DNA of 64,000 nt from Acidimicrobiaceae bacterium (GTDB taxonomy: Bacteria > Actinomycetota > Acidimicrobiia > Acidimicrobiales > RAAP-2). The stretch covers positions 46,297-110,296 of the forward strand of contig PLRX01000141.1 of the NCBI GenBank assembly GCA_003164095.1, given 5' to 3'. The first letter of the stretch is position 1. Each line of letters begins with the position of its first letter. Shown here piece after piece: positions 35,281-44,774 of the stretch. Made by a program: the position numbers and the translations under genes. A model generated the notes under the pieces. The model saw only the letters and a list, made by a program, of their open reading frames with translations, searched no databases and was not told the origin of the DNA.

Positions 35281-36344
35281 GCGCCCCGAGGCTGGAATTC
35301 CGCCTCGACCGGATCGGTCACAACGCCCGGGCGCTGGTCGACCGCCTCAGCCTGGTGGACGTCAGCGTCTGTGGGGTGACCAAGGCGACACTCGGGTCAC
35401 CTGAAGTCGCCCGCGAGCTCCTCGCATCCGGCGTGGGCTCTCTCGGCGAGTCCCGGATCGAGAACGTGGAGCGCCTGCGCCGTGCAGGTGTCACCTCGGA
35501 GATCATGCTGGTCCGGTCGCCCATGGTCAGCCAGGTCGACCGGGTCGTGGCCGGTGCCGACCTCAGTCTCAACAGCGAGCTCGCCGTGATCGAGCGACTC
35601 TCGGAGTCGGCGCGAAGCCAGCGGACGTCCCACGGCGTCGTCCTGATGGTCGAACTCGGCGACCTCCGCGAGGGGATCATGCCTGCTGACGTCCCGGACA
35701 CCGTCAGGAAGGTCCTCCGGCTCCCGGGCATCGTGCTCCGGGGCATCGGGGCCAACCTGTCGTGCCAGAACGGCGTCATCCCCGACCCGAGGAGCATGGC
35801 GGAGCTCTCCGACCTCGCCACATCGGTCGAGACGGTATTCGGTGTCGGACTCGACGTCGTGACGGGTGGCAACTCGGCGAACCTCCCGTGGGTGCTCGAA
35901 CCGGGAGCCCACATCGGCCGGATCAACCACCTCCGTCTCGGCGAGTCGATCCTCCTCGGGCGCGAGCCGATCCAGCGCACCGTGATCGAAGGACTCCATG
36001 CCGACGCGGTCTCGGTGGTGGGCGAAGTGATCGAATCGAAGGCGAAACCCTCGCGTCCGTGGGGCGAGCGGGGGCAGACGGCGTTCGGACACGTGGTCGA
36101 CGACCACCCCGGCGTCACCGGAGGACAACGCGTGATCGTGGCCCTCGGACGTCAGGACCTCGACACGGACGGCATTGTCGCGCCGGACGGCTATGTGGTG
36201 CTGGGCGCCAGCAGCGACCACCTCGTCCTCTTCTGCCACGCCGAGGCCCCGCAGGTGGGGACCGAGATCCGGTTCGGGGTGGACTACAGCGCACTGATGC
36301 GGGCAGCAGCGTCACCCTTCGTCGGCCGGCGCTACCTCCGATGA
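35277..36344 (+). CDS. Alanine/ornithine racemase-like PLP enzyme
   Basis: 355 residues from GTG 35277. The alanine-racemase-type TIM barrel has the PLP Lys36 in VCGVTKATLGS, ASGVGSLGESRIENV, VLMVELGDLREGI, LRGIGANLSCQNG and TGGNSANLPWVLEPG. These are features of the small Orr/YggS-related racemase group acting on alanine, ornithine or other amino acids. The overlap with DUF1611 makes a two-gene unit; the joint substrate is the open question. Confidence 0.85.
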   Translation: MSAPRLEFRLDRIGHNARALVDRLSLVDVSVCGVTKATLGSPEVARELLASGVGSLGESRIENVERLRRAGVTSEIMLVRSPMVSQVDRVVAGADLSLNSELAVIERLSESARSQRTSHGVVLMVELGDLREGIMPADVPDTVRKVLRLPGIVLRGIGANLSCQNGVIPDPRSMAELSDLATSVETVFGVGLDVVTGGNSANLPWVLEPGAHIGRINHLRLGESILLGREPIQRTVIEGLHADAVSVVGEVIESKAKPSRPWGERGQTAFGHVVDDHPGVTGGQRVIVALGRQDLDTDGIVAPDGYVVLGASSDHLVLFCHAEAPQVGTEIRFGVDYSALMRAAASPFVGRRYLR

Positions 36345-36425
36345 GTCGGCGGGCGTACCGGTAGCGGCTGCGTCCGGCGGCGGAGGCCCGCGCTCGGGAG
36401 AGATCTCCGGGCACCTCGACGAAGG

Positions 36426-38207
36426 TCAGTGGGACCCGTAGAAGGGCGCCCCGAACGAGAACACCCCGCCGTCGGCGCCGACCAGCCAGTAGCCGCCCGT
36501 GCCCGGGTCGGTGGCCATGCCGGTGACCGGGGCGGCCAGCGTCGAGCCGCCCATCGAGCCCTGGAAGCGTGCATCACCGAAGGCGAAGATCCCGCCGTCG
36601 GACGCGACCATCCAGTACCCTGCCCCGTCCGGCGTGGCAGACATCCCGTTGACCGGGAGGTTCAGCGTGATCGCGCCGGTGGACCCGTAGAACCCGGCGG
36701 ACCCGAACGCGAAGATGCCGCCATCGGTGGCCACCATCCAGTACCCCAGGCCCTTCGGGTCGACTGCCATCCCGACGACCGGTCGGTTGAGGTGCTGGCC
36801 ACCCATCGAGCCGAGGAACCGGGCGTCCCCGAACGCGAAGATCCCGCCGTCCGCTGCGACGAGCCAGTAGCCACCCCCGTCAGCGGTGGGGGCGAGGTCG
36901 ACCACCGGGGCGTTGAGGTGCTGGCCACCCATGGACCCGAAGAACCGTGCATCGCCGAAGGAGAAGATGCCGCCGTCGGCCGCCACCATCCAGTAGCCCT
37001 TGCCGTCCGGCGTGGGCACCAGGTGGTTGATCGGCGCATTGAGCGGCAACCCGGCCATCGAGCCGAACGACGTGGCCCCTCCGTGGGGGTGGACCGCACC
37101 GCTCGAGTCGACCAGCCAGTAGCCGTCTCCCGACGGGGTGGAGGCGATCCCGGCGTAGATCACCGCAGGTGCAGCGGGTGCGAGATCGGTCGACGCGATG
37201 TAGAGCTCGCGTTGATTGGCGGAAGAATTGCCGGTGCAGTCGGTGCACGGGTTGTTCCAGGCGGCGAAGGCCAGCCATTGGTGACCCGCCGCGTCCTGGA
37301 AGATCGAGCCGCCCCCGGGGCCGTGGGCGCCGCCGTACGTGGTCAGGAACGGCCCGGGCGGGTTGGCGCACGGTCCGAGCGGACCGGCACACGAAGCGAA
37401 CTGCTCGTTGTAGGAGGAGTCCTCGAAGTTGCCGCCCGAGAAGAGCAGGAAGTAGCTACCGCCGCTGGCGACCAGCTGGGGGTTGTCCGTGGTCTGTTCC
37501 GCGGCGGTCACGGTGAGCAGCACGGTCGGTGATCCGACGAAACCGGTGCCGTCGGCCGAGAGCTGCACGCCCCATACCTGGGAGGGGGCGGCCGAGGAGC
37601 CGTCATTGGATTTCCACACCAGGTAGGGAACGTGCGTCGTCGGGTCGACGAACGGGCTCGGGTCGAGGACACCGCCGGCCGGGCACCACGGCGATCCGGC
37701 AGAGTTGTCGGTGAACGCCGGTGACGAGGTTGTCAGCGAGGCCGCAGTCGCCACAGCCAGGCAGCTGAAGCCCGAGTCCCCCGGATGGCCGGCGAGCGAT
37801 GCGTCGTACCACATGACCCAGTGGCCGCCGATGGAGGCGACACCGGGGGACGTCTGGGTGTTCATCTGCTGCCAGGCCGGGATGTCGGGGAGCGCCGTCG
37901 AGCCGTAGGACTTCCCGGTGTAGCTGCCGTAGCCGGCGGTGGGATCGCCCGAGGTGTTGATGACGACCTGGATGTGGTTCCCCAGCGCGGTCCCCGTGGT
38001 GAACGCGTAGTACGTGCCGTTCGAGTAGACGACGTCCGGGTCACCGGCGTCGGCGGCAAACGACGGGGACGCGGGCAGGCTGACCGCGATCCGACCGGTG
38101 GCAGCCGAGGCGTCGTCCGGGCCCGCGGCTGCCGCTCCGGCGACGGCGAGCCCCGCGAGCGCGAGGGTCGCCAGACCTGCTCGACGCCATGTCGTGGAAT
38201 TGGTCAT
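36426..38207 (-). CDS. Secreted GH43-like protein with six 42-residue repeats
   Basis: 593 residues. Signal peptide (basic start, LATLALAGLAVAGAAAAG). Residues ~40-345 resemble a five-bladed GH43-type glycosidase domain: DPDVVYSNGTYYAFTTG, GHWVMWYDAS, DPSPFVDPTTHVPYLVWKS, NPQLVASGGSYFLLFSGG and HGPGGGSIFQDAAGHQWLAF. The rest is a repeat module of 42-residue units (GYWxVAxDGGIFxFGDAxFxGSMGGxxLNxPVxGMAxTPDGx). The module starts and ends with half units that together complete a sixth copy, as a closed beta-propeller would need (inference). Likely acts on an extracellular glycan; catalytic residues were not assigned. Confidence 0.8.
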   Translation of the reverse strand: MTNSTTWRRAGLATLALAGLAVAGAAAAGPDDASAATGRIAVSLPASPSFAADAGDPDVVYSNGTYYAFTTGTALGNHIQVVINTSGDPTAGYGSYTGKSYGSTALPDIPAWQQMNTQTSPGVASIGGHWVMWYDASLAGHPGDSGFSCLAVATAASLTTSSPAFTDNSAGSPWCPAGGVLDPSPFVDPTTHVPYLVWKSNDGSSAAPSQVWGVQLSADGTGFVGSPTVLLTVTAAEQTTDNPQLVASGGSYFLLFSGGNFEDSSYNEQFASCAGPLGPCANPPGPFLTTYGGAHGPGGGSIFQDAAGHQWLAFAAWNNPCTDCTGNSSANQRELYIASTDLAPAAPAVIYAGIASTPSGDGYWLVDSSGAVHPHGGATSFGSMAGLPLNAPINHLVPTPDGKGYWMVAADGGIFSFGDARFFGSMGGQHLNAPVVDLAPTADGGGYWLVAADGGIFAFGDARFLGSMGGQHLNRPVVGMAVDPKGLGYWMVATDGGIFAFGSAGFYGSTGAITLNLPVNGMSATPDGAGYWMVASDGGIFAFGDARFQGSMGGSTLAAPVTGMATDPGTGGYWLVGADGGVFSFGAPFYGSH

Positions 38208-38452
38208 CGACGGTGTTCACCCTTCCGACACGGGCATTCTGTCTGCTCTCGAGCCTAGAGGCGTACCACCGTGGGATGTCGAAGAGTAGTTAGGTCCACG
38301 AGGACCGGTCCGGTCGGCCACCGGCTGCAGCCCGTCCCGCCCGAGAGTGCCCGGTCCGTCACGACCTGCCATCCGAGGATTTGGGCTGGCCCCTTGGTAC
38401 CTTGAGCACCGGCACCCCCTAGTGACATCAAGATCCGGCGAGGTGATGCGCG

Positions 38453-40600
38453 TTGTCTGGCAGGCGGATGCAGCGCAGGTGGCGCCTACGGGTCGGTGCG
38501 ACGATGGCGGTCGCTGCGGTCGGACTGCTGGCGTGGAGCCCGGTGGTATCCGCCGAGCCGGGACCGGGTGCCGTCACGGTGACGATCGATGCCTCGGCCA
38601 ACCCGTCGCAGTTCAACGTCGATGTCGTGTACACCGCCATCGTGGTGACGTCCGATGCCGGGGGCATCAGCCCGTTCGCCACGGTGGAGTTCCAGGACAA
38701 CGGTGGCGACATCAACAGCTGTAGTGCACAGTCGCTGACGGCGACCCCGACGCACGGGACGTTCGTCGCCTCCTGCGACGAGTCGGGAAGTCAGATGTCC
38801 GTGGGAGATCATCCGATCGCGGCGTACTTCGGCGGTGATGCCAATTACGGGCCGGCGGTCGGCACCCTGGACGAGACCGTCGACCCGGCGACGACCACCA
38901 CGACGATCACGTACCCCGCCGCCGGATCGTCACTGCCGTACGGCGGCGAGAACCAGAACTCCTTCGACGTGACCGTCACCGCGCCTCCCGGTGTCGACCA
39001 GAACCCGTCCGGGAACGTCACGATCTACTCGGGTGCACCGGACCCGAGCACGTACCTTTGCTCGACCGGGATCGGCAACTCCGGGAACGGACAGTCGAGT
39101 GGCAACTGCTACCTCAACTCCAACCCGATGGATGCCGGGACCTACGAGTTGACCGCCGTGTACTCCGGTGACGGCAATTTCGCCGGGTCGACGTCCACGC
39201 CGCAATCACTGACCGTGGACCAGGTCCAGACGCAGATGAACGTGTTCGCCGTCCCCGGGTATGCCTTCTACGGCGCCGAGAACGGCAACTTCTTCATCGT
39301 CGGTGGGGGTGGGGGCAACGGTGGCAATCCCACCGGCGACTTCACGATCGTCGCCGACGGGACCAGCCTCATCGGGCCCGGCGAGTGCCCCGCCTCGAAC
39401 GGGGGCGGGAACCCGTGCTACATCGACTCGGCCACCGTGCTGCCAGCCTCCACGACGCCCTACATGGTGACGGTGTCCTACCCGGGTGACGTCGACTTCA
39501 GCGCGGCCTCGGACACCGTCTCCCTGGTCGTCTTTCCTGCGACGACCACGACCAGCCTGACCGTCACCCCGTCGACCGTCACCTACGGCCGCGAGGGCGC
39601 TGTGGGCATCTCGGTGACCGTCACGTCCGGTACGAGCGGCTCGCCCTCGGGTGTGGTCAAGGTGATGCGGGGTGGACGGACCGTGTGCACCGTCACCGAC
39701 CTGCATCCCTCCGGGTCGAACACGTCGACGGGGACCTGCCCGTCATTCGGCTCGAGCCAACTGCCGACGGGCAGCTACGACCTGACCGCTGACTATCAGG
39801 GTGACGGCAACTTCCAGAGCTCGGTTTCCCCCGCCCAGACGCTGACGGTCGCCGACCAGGGCTACTGGATCGTGGGGTCCAACGGGGCGGTCATCCCGTT
39901 CGGCGCGGCACCGCCGCTCGCCTCGGTGGCGGGACTGCCGTTGACTGCGCCCGTCGTCGGCATCGCCTCGACGCCGGACGGAGGAGGGTACTGGGAGGTC
40001 GCGGCCGACGGCGGAGTCTTCGCCTTCGGCGACGCCTCGTTCTACGGGTCGATGGGGAGCACCCACCTCACCCAGCCGATCGTCGGCATCGCCCCGACGC
40101 CGGACGGGGCAGGGTACTGGGAGGTTGCGGCCGACGGCGGGGTCTTCGCCTTCGGCGACGCGCGCTACCAGGGATCGATGGGCGGAGTGCCGCTGAACCG
40201 GCCCATCGTGGGGATCGCCACCGACCCGGCAACGGGTGGCTACTGGCTGGTCGCCAGCGACGGCGGGATCTTCTCGTTCGGTGCGCCGTTCCTGGGCTCG
40301 ACCGGGGCGGAGCACCTCAACGCCTCGATCGTCGGAATGGCACCGAAGCCCGATGGTGCGGGCTACTGGGAGGTCGGCGCGGACGGTGGCGTCTTCGCCT
40401 TCGGTGACGCGCCGTTCCTCGGCTCGCTCGGGGGACAGTTGCTCAACGGACCGATCGTGGCCGTCTCGTCGACCGCTGACGGTCGTGGCTACCGGATGGC
40501 CGGGGCCGACGGTGGCATCTTCACCTTCGGTGACGCCGAGTTCGACGGGTCCATGGGGGTCCGGCCGCTGCTGGCGCCGATCGTGGGTCTCGCCGGCTGA
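38453..40600 (+). CDS. Secreted Ig-like repeat protein with six 42-residue repeats
   Basis: 715 residues from TTG 38453 (GAGGTG 8 nt upstream); ATG 38468 is an alternative. A signal peptide (MAVAAVGLLAWSPVVSA) precedes about four Ig-like repeats (~35-460), each with a pattern like YTAIVVTSDAGGISPFATVEFQDNG ... SVGDHPIAAYFGGDANYGPAVG and Thr-rich joints TTTTTIT. The C-terminal ~250 residues are six copies of the same GYWxVAxDGGxFxFGDA unit found in the divergent GH43-like protein. Probably a cell-surface adhesin or glycan-binding protein. Confidence 0.82.
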   Translation: MSGRRMQRRWRLRVGATMAVAAVGLLAWSPVVSAEPGPGAVTVTIDASANPSQFNVDVVYTAIVVTSDAGGISPFATVEFQDNGGDINSCSAQSLTATPTHGTFVASCDESGSQMSVGDHPIAAYFGGDANYGPAVGTLDETVDPATTTTTITYPAAGSSLPYGGENQNSFDVTVTAPPGVDQNPSGNVTIYSGAPDPSTYLCSTGIGNSGNGQSSGNCYLNSNPMDAGTYELTAVYSGDGNFAGSTSTPQSLTVDQVQTQMNVFAVPGYAFYGAENGNFFIVGGGGGNGGNPTGDFTIVADGTSLIGPGECPASNGGGNPCYIDSATVLPASTTPYMVTVSYPGDVDFSAASDTVSLVVFPATTTTSLTVTPSTVTYGREGAVGISVTVTSGTSGSPSGVVKVMRGGRTVCTVTDLHPSGSNTSTGTCPSFGSSQLPTGSYDLTADYQGDGNFQSSVSPAQTLTVADQGYWIVGSNGAVIPFGAAPPLASVAGLPLTAPVVGIASTPDGGGYWEVAADGGVFAFGDASFYGSMGSTHLTQPIVGIAPTPDGAGYWEVAADGGVFAFGDARYQGSMGGVPLNRPIVGIATDPATGGYWLVASDGGIFSFGAPFLGSTGAEHLNASIVGMAPKPDGAGYWEVGADGGVFAFGDAPFLGSLGGQLLNGPIVAVSSTADGRGYRMAGADGGIFTFGDAEFDGSMGVRPLLAPIVGLAG

Positions 40601-40688
40601 TACCCCGGGTCGCTCCCCGTGGCGGCACACCGCAACTCTCCTAGCATTGGGGCCTCCCGCAGCGGGCGGTTCGACCTGGAGGGCGGAG

Positions 40689-41867
40689 TTGGCATCGACG
40701 GACGGTGGTTCCGGACAGGGTGAGTGGGTGGCGCCGACGGGCGATCACATGTCCACCTGGATCGAGCTCTTCTACGACCTGATCTTCGTCGCGGCGATCC
40801 TGATCTTCAGCGCCGCCGTCGCACACATCCACCCGTCGTATGACAGCACCTGGATCGTGCTCGTCTTCTCCGCCTCCTGGTGGGTGTGGTTCACCACGAC
40901 CGTCTGCGCCAACCGGTTCCACATGAGCGACCTGCCACACCGGCTCCTGCTGTTGGTGCAGATGCTCATCATCGTGCTGATGGCGATGGAGGCGCGGGTG
41001 TCCGTGACCGGCGACTCCGCCTATCTCGCCCTGGAATACGGGCTCCTCCTGCTGACGATCGCAGCGATCTACCAGCGTGCTTCCCGCCGACCGGGCGCAG
41101 ATCAGACCTACGCGCGCCGCATGGCGTCCCTCAATGCTGCAGCCGGTGTTGCGTTCGTCATCGCCGCATTCCTGCCCGAGACACCGCGCCTGGTCGTCGG
41201 TGGAGTGGCGCTGGCCCTGCTGGTCGTAGGGTCCATCACGCTCCTTCATCAGATGCAGGCCTTCTCCGAAGAGGACGAGCGGCACATCATCGAGCGGATG
41301 GGCGCGTTCACGCTCATCGTGTGCGGCGAGGCGTTCATCGAGATCGCGCTCGCCGTCAGCGGCCCCGTGATCACGAGGGTCGACGTCGTCTCGCTCGTCT
41401 TCGAGTTCGTCCTGGTCTTCGCCATCTTCACCAGCTACTTCGAGGACATTCCCGCCGCGGGCCTCGATCAGCGGTTGTTCGGTTGGTGGGCCGGACTGCA
41501 CCTGGTGGCGCAGATCTGCATCGCGGCCACGGCCGTGTCCGCGTCGAAGCTGATCGGGTTGACGGTCAGCCGTCGGCTCCCGGATCTCGAGATCCTGAAG
41601 TTGACGGTTCCCCTGGCGCTCTTCTACGTGGCTCTGGCGGGCATCGGTGCCTGCACGCGACGACGGCCGACCGGCGCCCTGGCCGTTCTCCGGCTCGCCA
41701 CGGCGATGGCCGTCGCCGTTGTGGGCGTGGCTGCGTGGTGGATCCCCTGGATCCACATGGAGGAGGCGCTGCCGATCCTCACGGTCGTCGCCATCGTCCA
41801 CGCGTTCGCGGTGCTGGGGACCCGGGAGTCGGCACTTGCTCCCCGGCCAGGGCTCACGATCAGTTGA
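40689..41867 (+). CDS. Low temperature requirement protein A (LtrA) family membrane protein
   Basis: 392 residues from TTG 40689, with GGAGGG upstream; an internal ATG at 40749 is also possible. STWIELFYDLIFVAAIL is the LtrA hallmark, followed by about 12 hydrophobic segments and the conserved ERMGAFTLIVCGEAFIEI. The family name comes from a Listeria mutant that fails to grow in the cold; the biochemical function is unknown. Confidence 0.88.
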   Translation: MASTDGGSGQGEWVAPTGDHMSTWIELFYDLIFVAAILIFSAAVAHIHPSYDSTWIVLVFSASWWVWFTTTVCANRFHMSDLPHRLLLLVQMLIIVLMAMEARVSVTGDSAYLALEYGLLLLTIAAIYQRASRRPGADQTYARRMASLNAAAGVAFVIAAFLPETPRLVVGGVALALLVVGSITLLHQMQAFSEEDERHIIERMGAFTLIVCGEAFIEIALAVSGPVITRVDVVSLVFEFVLVFAIFTSYFEDIPAAGLDQRLFGWWAGLHLVAQICIAATAVSASKLIGLTVSRRLPDLEILKLTVPLALFYVALAGIGACTRRRPTGALAVLRLATAMAVAVVGVAAWWIPWIHMEEALPILTVVAIVHAFAVLGTRESALAPRPGLTIS

Positions 41868-41991
41868 CGACCCGGGTTGCCGGCGTCGCTACGGGGTATC
41901 GCACAATGGTGATCCTTCCCGGCAGTTCCGCATCCGCACCATGTCCGGTGGCGCCAGGGGCCCCGCGGGGTGCCGCCGGGGTGTGGAACCT

Positions 41992-42261
41992 GTGATCGAC
42001 TGGTTCTTCCGGAACCGCCGGACCGGCAGGATCACCATCGCCCAGGCGCCGAACCCGGCGCTCGTCGTATTCCTGGCGGCGGCGGCCCTCCGACTGATCG
42101 CCCGCACGTCCGGCACGGTCGGGACCGTCGTCGACGTGGTCGCCTCGATCGCGCTGATCGTCTGGTCCGTCGACGAGATCGTCCGCGGGGTGAACCCCTG
42201 GCGACGCATCCTGGGTTCAGGGGTCCTCGCCTGGGTCGTCATCGGCGTCGTGCTGTCCTGA
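41992..42261 (+). CDS. Small two-helix membrane protein
   Basis: 89 residues from GTG 41992; an in-frame ATG at 41941 would give 106 residues. Two to three hydrophobic stretches (PALVVFLAAAALRLIA, VVDVVASIALIVWSVDEIV and LGSGVLAWVVIGVVL). Seen in the sequence only; I do not recognise the family with certainty. Confidence 0.6.
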   Translation: MIDWFFRNRRTGRITIAQAPNPALVVFLAAAALRLIARTSGTVGTVVDVVASIALIVWSVDEIVRGVNPWRRILGSGVLAWVVIGVVLS

Positions 42262-42346
42262 GTGGGGGCGACGGGGCACCTCCCGTCAGCGACGCTCAAT
42301 CGGCGGTCGGTCCGCCAGCAGACCGGGCCCCTCCCGAGCCCGGCCG

Positions 42347-43131
42347 TCAGGCGGTGGCTCCGATCGTCCCGTCCAGTTCCGAGGTGAGGTGCCGGACGAC
42401 CAGTTCCGCCGGCTCGGTCGTGACGGCGGCCCAGCCCTGTCCGGCCCACAGGTTCGGTGTACCCGAATCGCCTGCCTGAACTGCGGCGGCGCGCAGAGGT
42501 CGGGTCACGTGGTGGATCTCGGGACAGCGGTCGATGCGCGGACGTCCTCGAGCAGCATCGTCAACGGTCGCACGTTCGGTGCGCGGTCCAGGAACGACGC
42601 CTGGTGGCCGCCGGCCTCGGTACCCTGCACGGCCAGGAGGTCGGCGCCGCACTCCTCGGCGACACGCGCCTCGGCCGACGAGGTCACGGTCACGGTGACC
42701 GAGCAGCCGGCGGAGTGCAGCTCCTCGACGACCCCGGGATCAGGGCGCCCGAACGTGAAGCTCACCATCGAGACGTGTTCGGCCGCGACGATCTCCAGCT
42801 TGTCGCCGAAGGCATCGTCCTCCCAACGGGGCTCGCCGAGTGGGACACCCAACCGCTCAGCCTCCGGCCGGATCAGGTCGGCATAGGTCCGGGCCAGCGC
42901 CGGATCGGACGGCTCGCCCGGACAGAAGACGTTGACGCCGAACGGCGCACCTGTCAGCTCCCTCGTCCGGGTGATGGAAGCCCGTAGCTGCTCAGGTGTG
43001 AGATAGCCGGCGGCAAGAAAGCCGAACGCGCCGGCGCGGCTGACCGCGGCGGTCAGTGCGGGCGTCGACGGACCACCCGCCATCGGCGCCTGGATGATCG
43101 GCAGATCGCTCGGCAGCGCAGACGCGTCCAC
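42347..43131 (-). pseudogene. Nitronate monooxygenase-like gene with internal deletion and frameshift
   Basis: From GTG 43131 the frame encodes the N-terminal ~200 residues of a flavin-dependent 2-nitropropane dioxygenase/nitronate monooxygenase (LPIIQAPMAGGPSTPALTAAVSRAG, GFLAAGYL, FGVNVFCPG, GTEAGGHQASF). It then hits a stop at 42505 after VRASTAVPRSTT. The family's C-terminal end (PEIHHVTRPLRAAAVQAG to DGTIGATA) continues in another frame to 42347. Roughly 80 codons, including the FMN-phosphate GGI and GTAF segments, are missing at ~42525. Almost certainly non-functional. Confidence 0.8.
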
Positions 43132-43415
43132 GTGGCTCCCCTTCGTCGGTGATCGTCCTCCGCCGCATGTTGTACCCCGACATGGGCGGCCGGCGTGATC
43201 CTCCCCATGGCCACCGGCTACGGACACGGCGATCCCTCTGTGACCTGGTCCGAGACCGTTGGTCGACCGGGCCACGGGCCGTCGGGTGGTCACAGGGGAG
43301 GCAGATCCAGGGGGCTGCTCCGGCATTCGGTGAGCTCGTGCACGCGGAGGCCGTCGACGACGTCCGGCCCTGGGTCGTATCGAGGCTCGACCGACGTGGG
43401 AGGTGCGACCCGACG

Positions 43416-44432
43416 TCAGCCTTTCGTGGCCAGGCGCACCAGGGGCGAACTCCCGAGTTGGGCCGCGAGCACGGACGTGCCCGGGCCCCTGCCCGCCACC
43501 GTCGCGTCGAGGAACTCCGCCACGGACGTGTCGAGCACCGGGGTCCACGGGGTGCCACCAGCGATGGGCGGGAGGTGGTCCGCACCGAGGAGTGAGACGT
43601 AGTACGTGGGTCCCGGTAGCTGGCTGAACACGGCCTGGCTCGAGGAGTAGGGGACGACCGAGTCCGCGGTCCCCTGGATCAGTAGCAATGGCGCGGTGGA
43701 CGGCACCAGGGGACTCGTGACCGGATCCGGAGCGTCGGCGACGACGGCGAGGACGCGGTGGTCGGCCGTCCCCTGCTCGTAGCCGACCTCCAACGCGACG
43801 TCGGCGCCGTCGGAATGGCCCACGACGCCGATACTCGACGGCTCGAGCCTGTTGGCCGACGCATCGGCCTCCATCGACGTGATGACGTATGAGACGTCGA
43901 CGGCCTCATTCGGGAGGTCGGCCCGGTTCAGGCCGTTTCCCCTTGACGGATCCTCCAGTGGAAACGATGGTGCCGCGACGACGTACCCCGAGGACGCCAG
44001 TGTCGAGCAGAATCGCTGGTACTGCAGCGGGCTCCTGTCGTAGCCATGGACAAAGACGACGAGCGGGTACCGTCCCGCCGCGACGGGTGTCCACACGTAG
44101 GTCGGCAGACTCCGGTCCGGTGCCAGCACGACACCGTTGCTGACCAGGGCGCGACTCGTGTCGACCAGCTGCAGCTCGGTCATGGTGACGGCGAGGTTCC
44201 GGAGCACAGGGGCCCCGGCCCCGACCGGGACCGTGGTCGGGGACGTACCGCTCGTCGTCGTGTGCCCGGTGCCGATCGGCTCCGTTGCCTGACGGCCGTG
44301 GTGGCCCGCGGAACCGGAGGACCCGTTCCGAGAGGGCGACGTTGCCAGGTTGACCAGCCACACGCACCCTCCGATCACGGCGATCGCGATCAGGGCGGCC
44401 ATCAGCCGACGCGCTGCGTAGTTCGGCCTCAT
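43416..44432 (-). CDS. Secreted alpha/beta hydrolase, dienelactone-hydrolase/PAF-acetylhydrolase-like
   Basis: 338 residues. An N-terminal signal anchor (LMAALIAIAVIGGCVWLVNLA) and a Ser/Thr/Gly-rich linker precede a hydrolase domain with LVVFVHGYDRSP (oxyanion), VVGHSDGADVALEVG (nucleophile Ser), LLLIQGTADSVVPY (Asp) and LLGADHLPP (His). It probably cleaves esters outside the membrane; polyester or lipid substrates are possible. Confidence 0.82.
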   Translation of the reverse strand: MRPNYAARRLMAALIAIAVIGGCVWLVNLATSPSRNGSSGSAGHHGRQATEPIGTGHTTTSGTSPTTVPVGAGAPVLRNLAVTMTELQLVDTSRALVSNGVVLAPDRSLPTYVWTPVAAGRYPLVVFVHGYDRSPLQYQRFCSTLASSGYVVAAPSFPLEDPSRGNGLNRADLPNEAVDVSYVITSMEADASANRLEPSSIGVVGHSDGADVALEVGYEQGTADHRVLAVVADAPDPVTSPLVPSTAPLLLIQGTADSVVPYSSSQAVFSQLPGPTYYVSLLGADHLPPIAGGTPWTPVLDTSVAEFLDATVAGRGPGTSVLAAQLGSSPLVRLATKG

Positions 44433-44774
44433 GCGGGCGCGTTCGGCGTGCTCGGGGGCAACCGACGTGTGGAATGGCGATAGCCGGTTCGTCGTCCCAT
44501 GTCGCCTCCATCCATTCGCCCGGAGCGGCTCCGGTCACGTCGATCCACGTGGCCCACTACCGCACGGGACCCGTCGGAGGAACAACCGCACCGAGTCTCC
44601 CACCGCACTGCGGACCGCCGTGGCCGGTGCATCCGTCCCTCCTGCCCCGGCGGTCGGGACGGCCTCCGTGGACCCGACGGTCGGCCTGTGCCACTGTGGT
44701 TACCACCACTGATCCGTGTGTCGGCGGGGCAGATCGCCCGGCGCACGGTCCCCCCGGAACCACCAGGAGTCGAC
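44433..44774. other. Intergenic region without a supported gene
   Basis: About 340 nt between divergent hydrolase and cupin genes. Open frames crossing it are Arg/Pro-rich without recognisable similarity. A GTGGTTACCAC near-palindrome (44695-44705) is the only local structure noticed. Confidence 0.3.
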
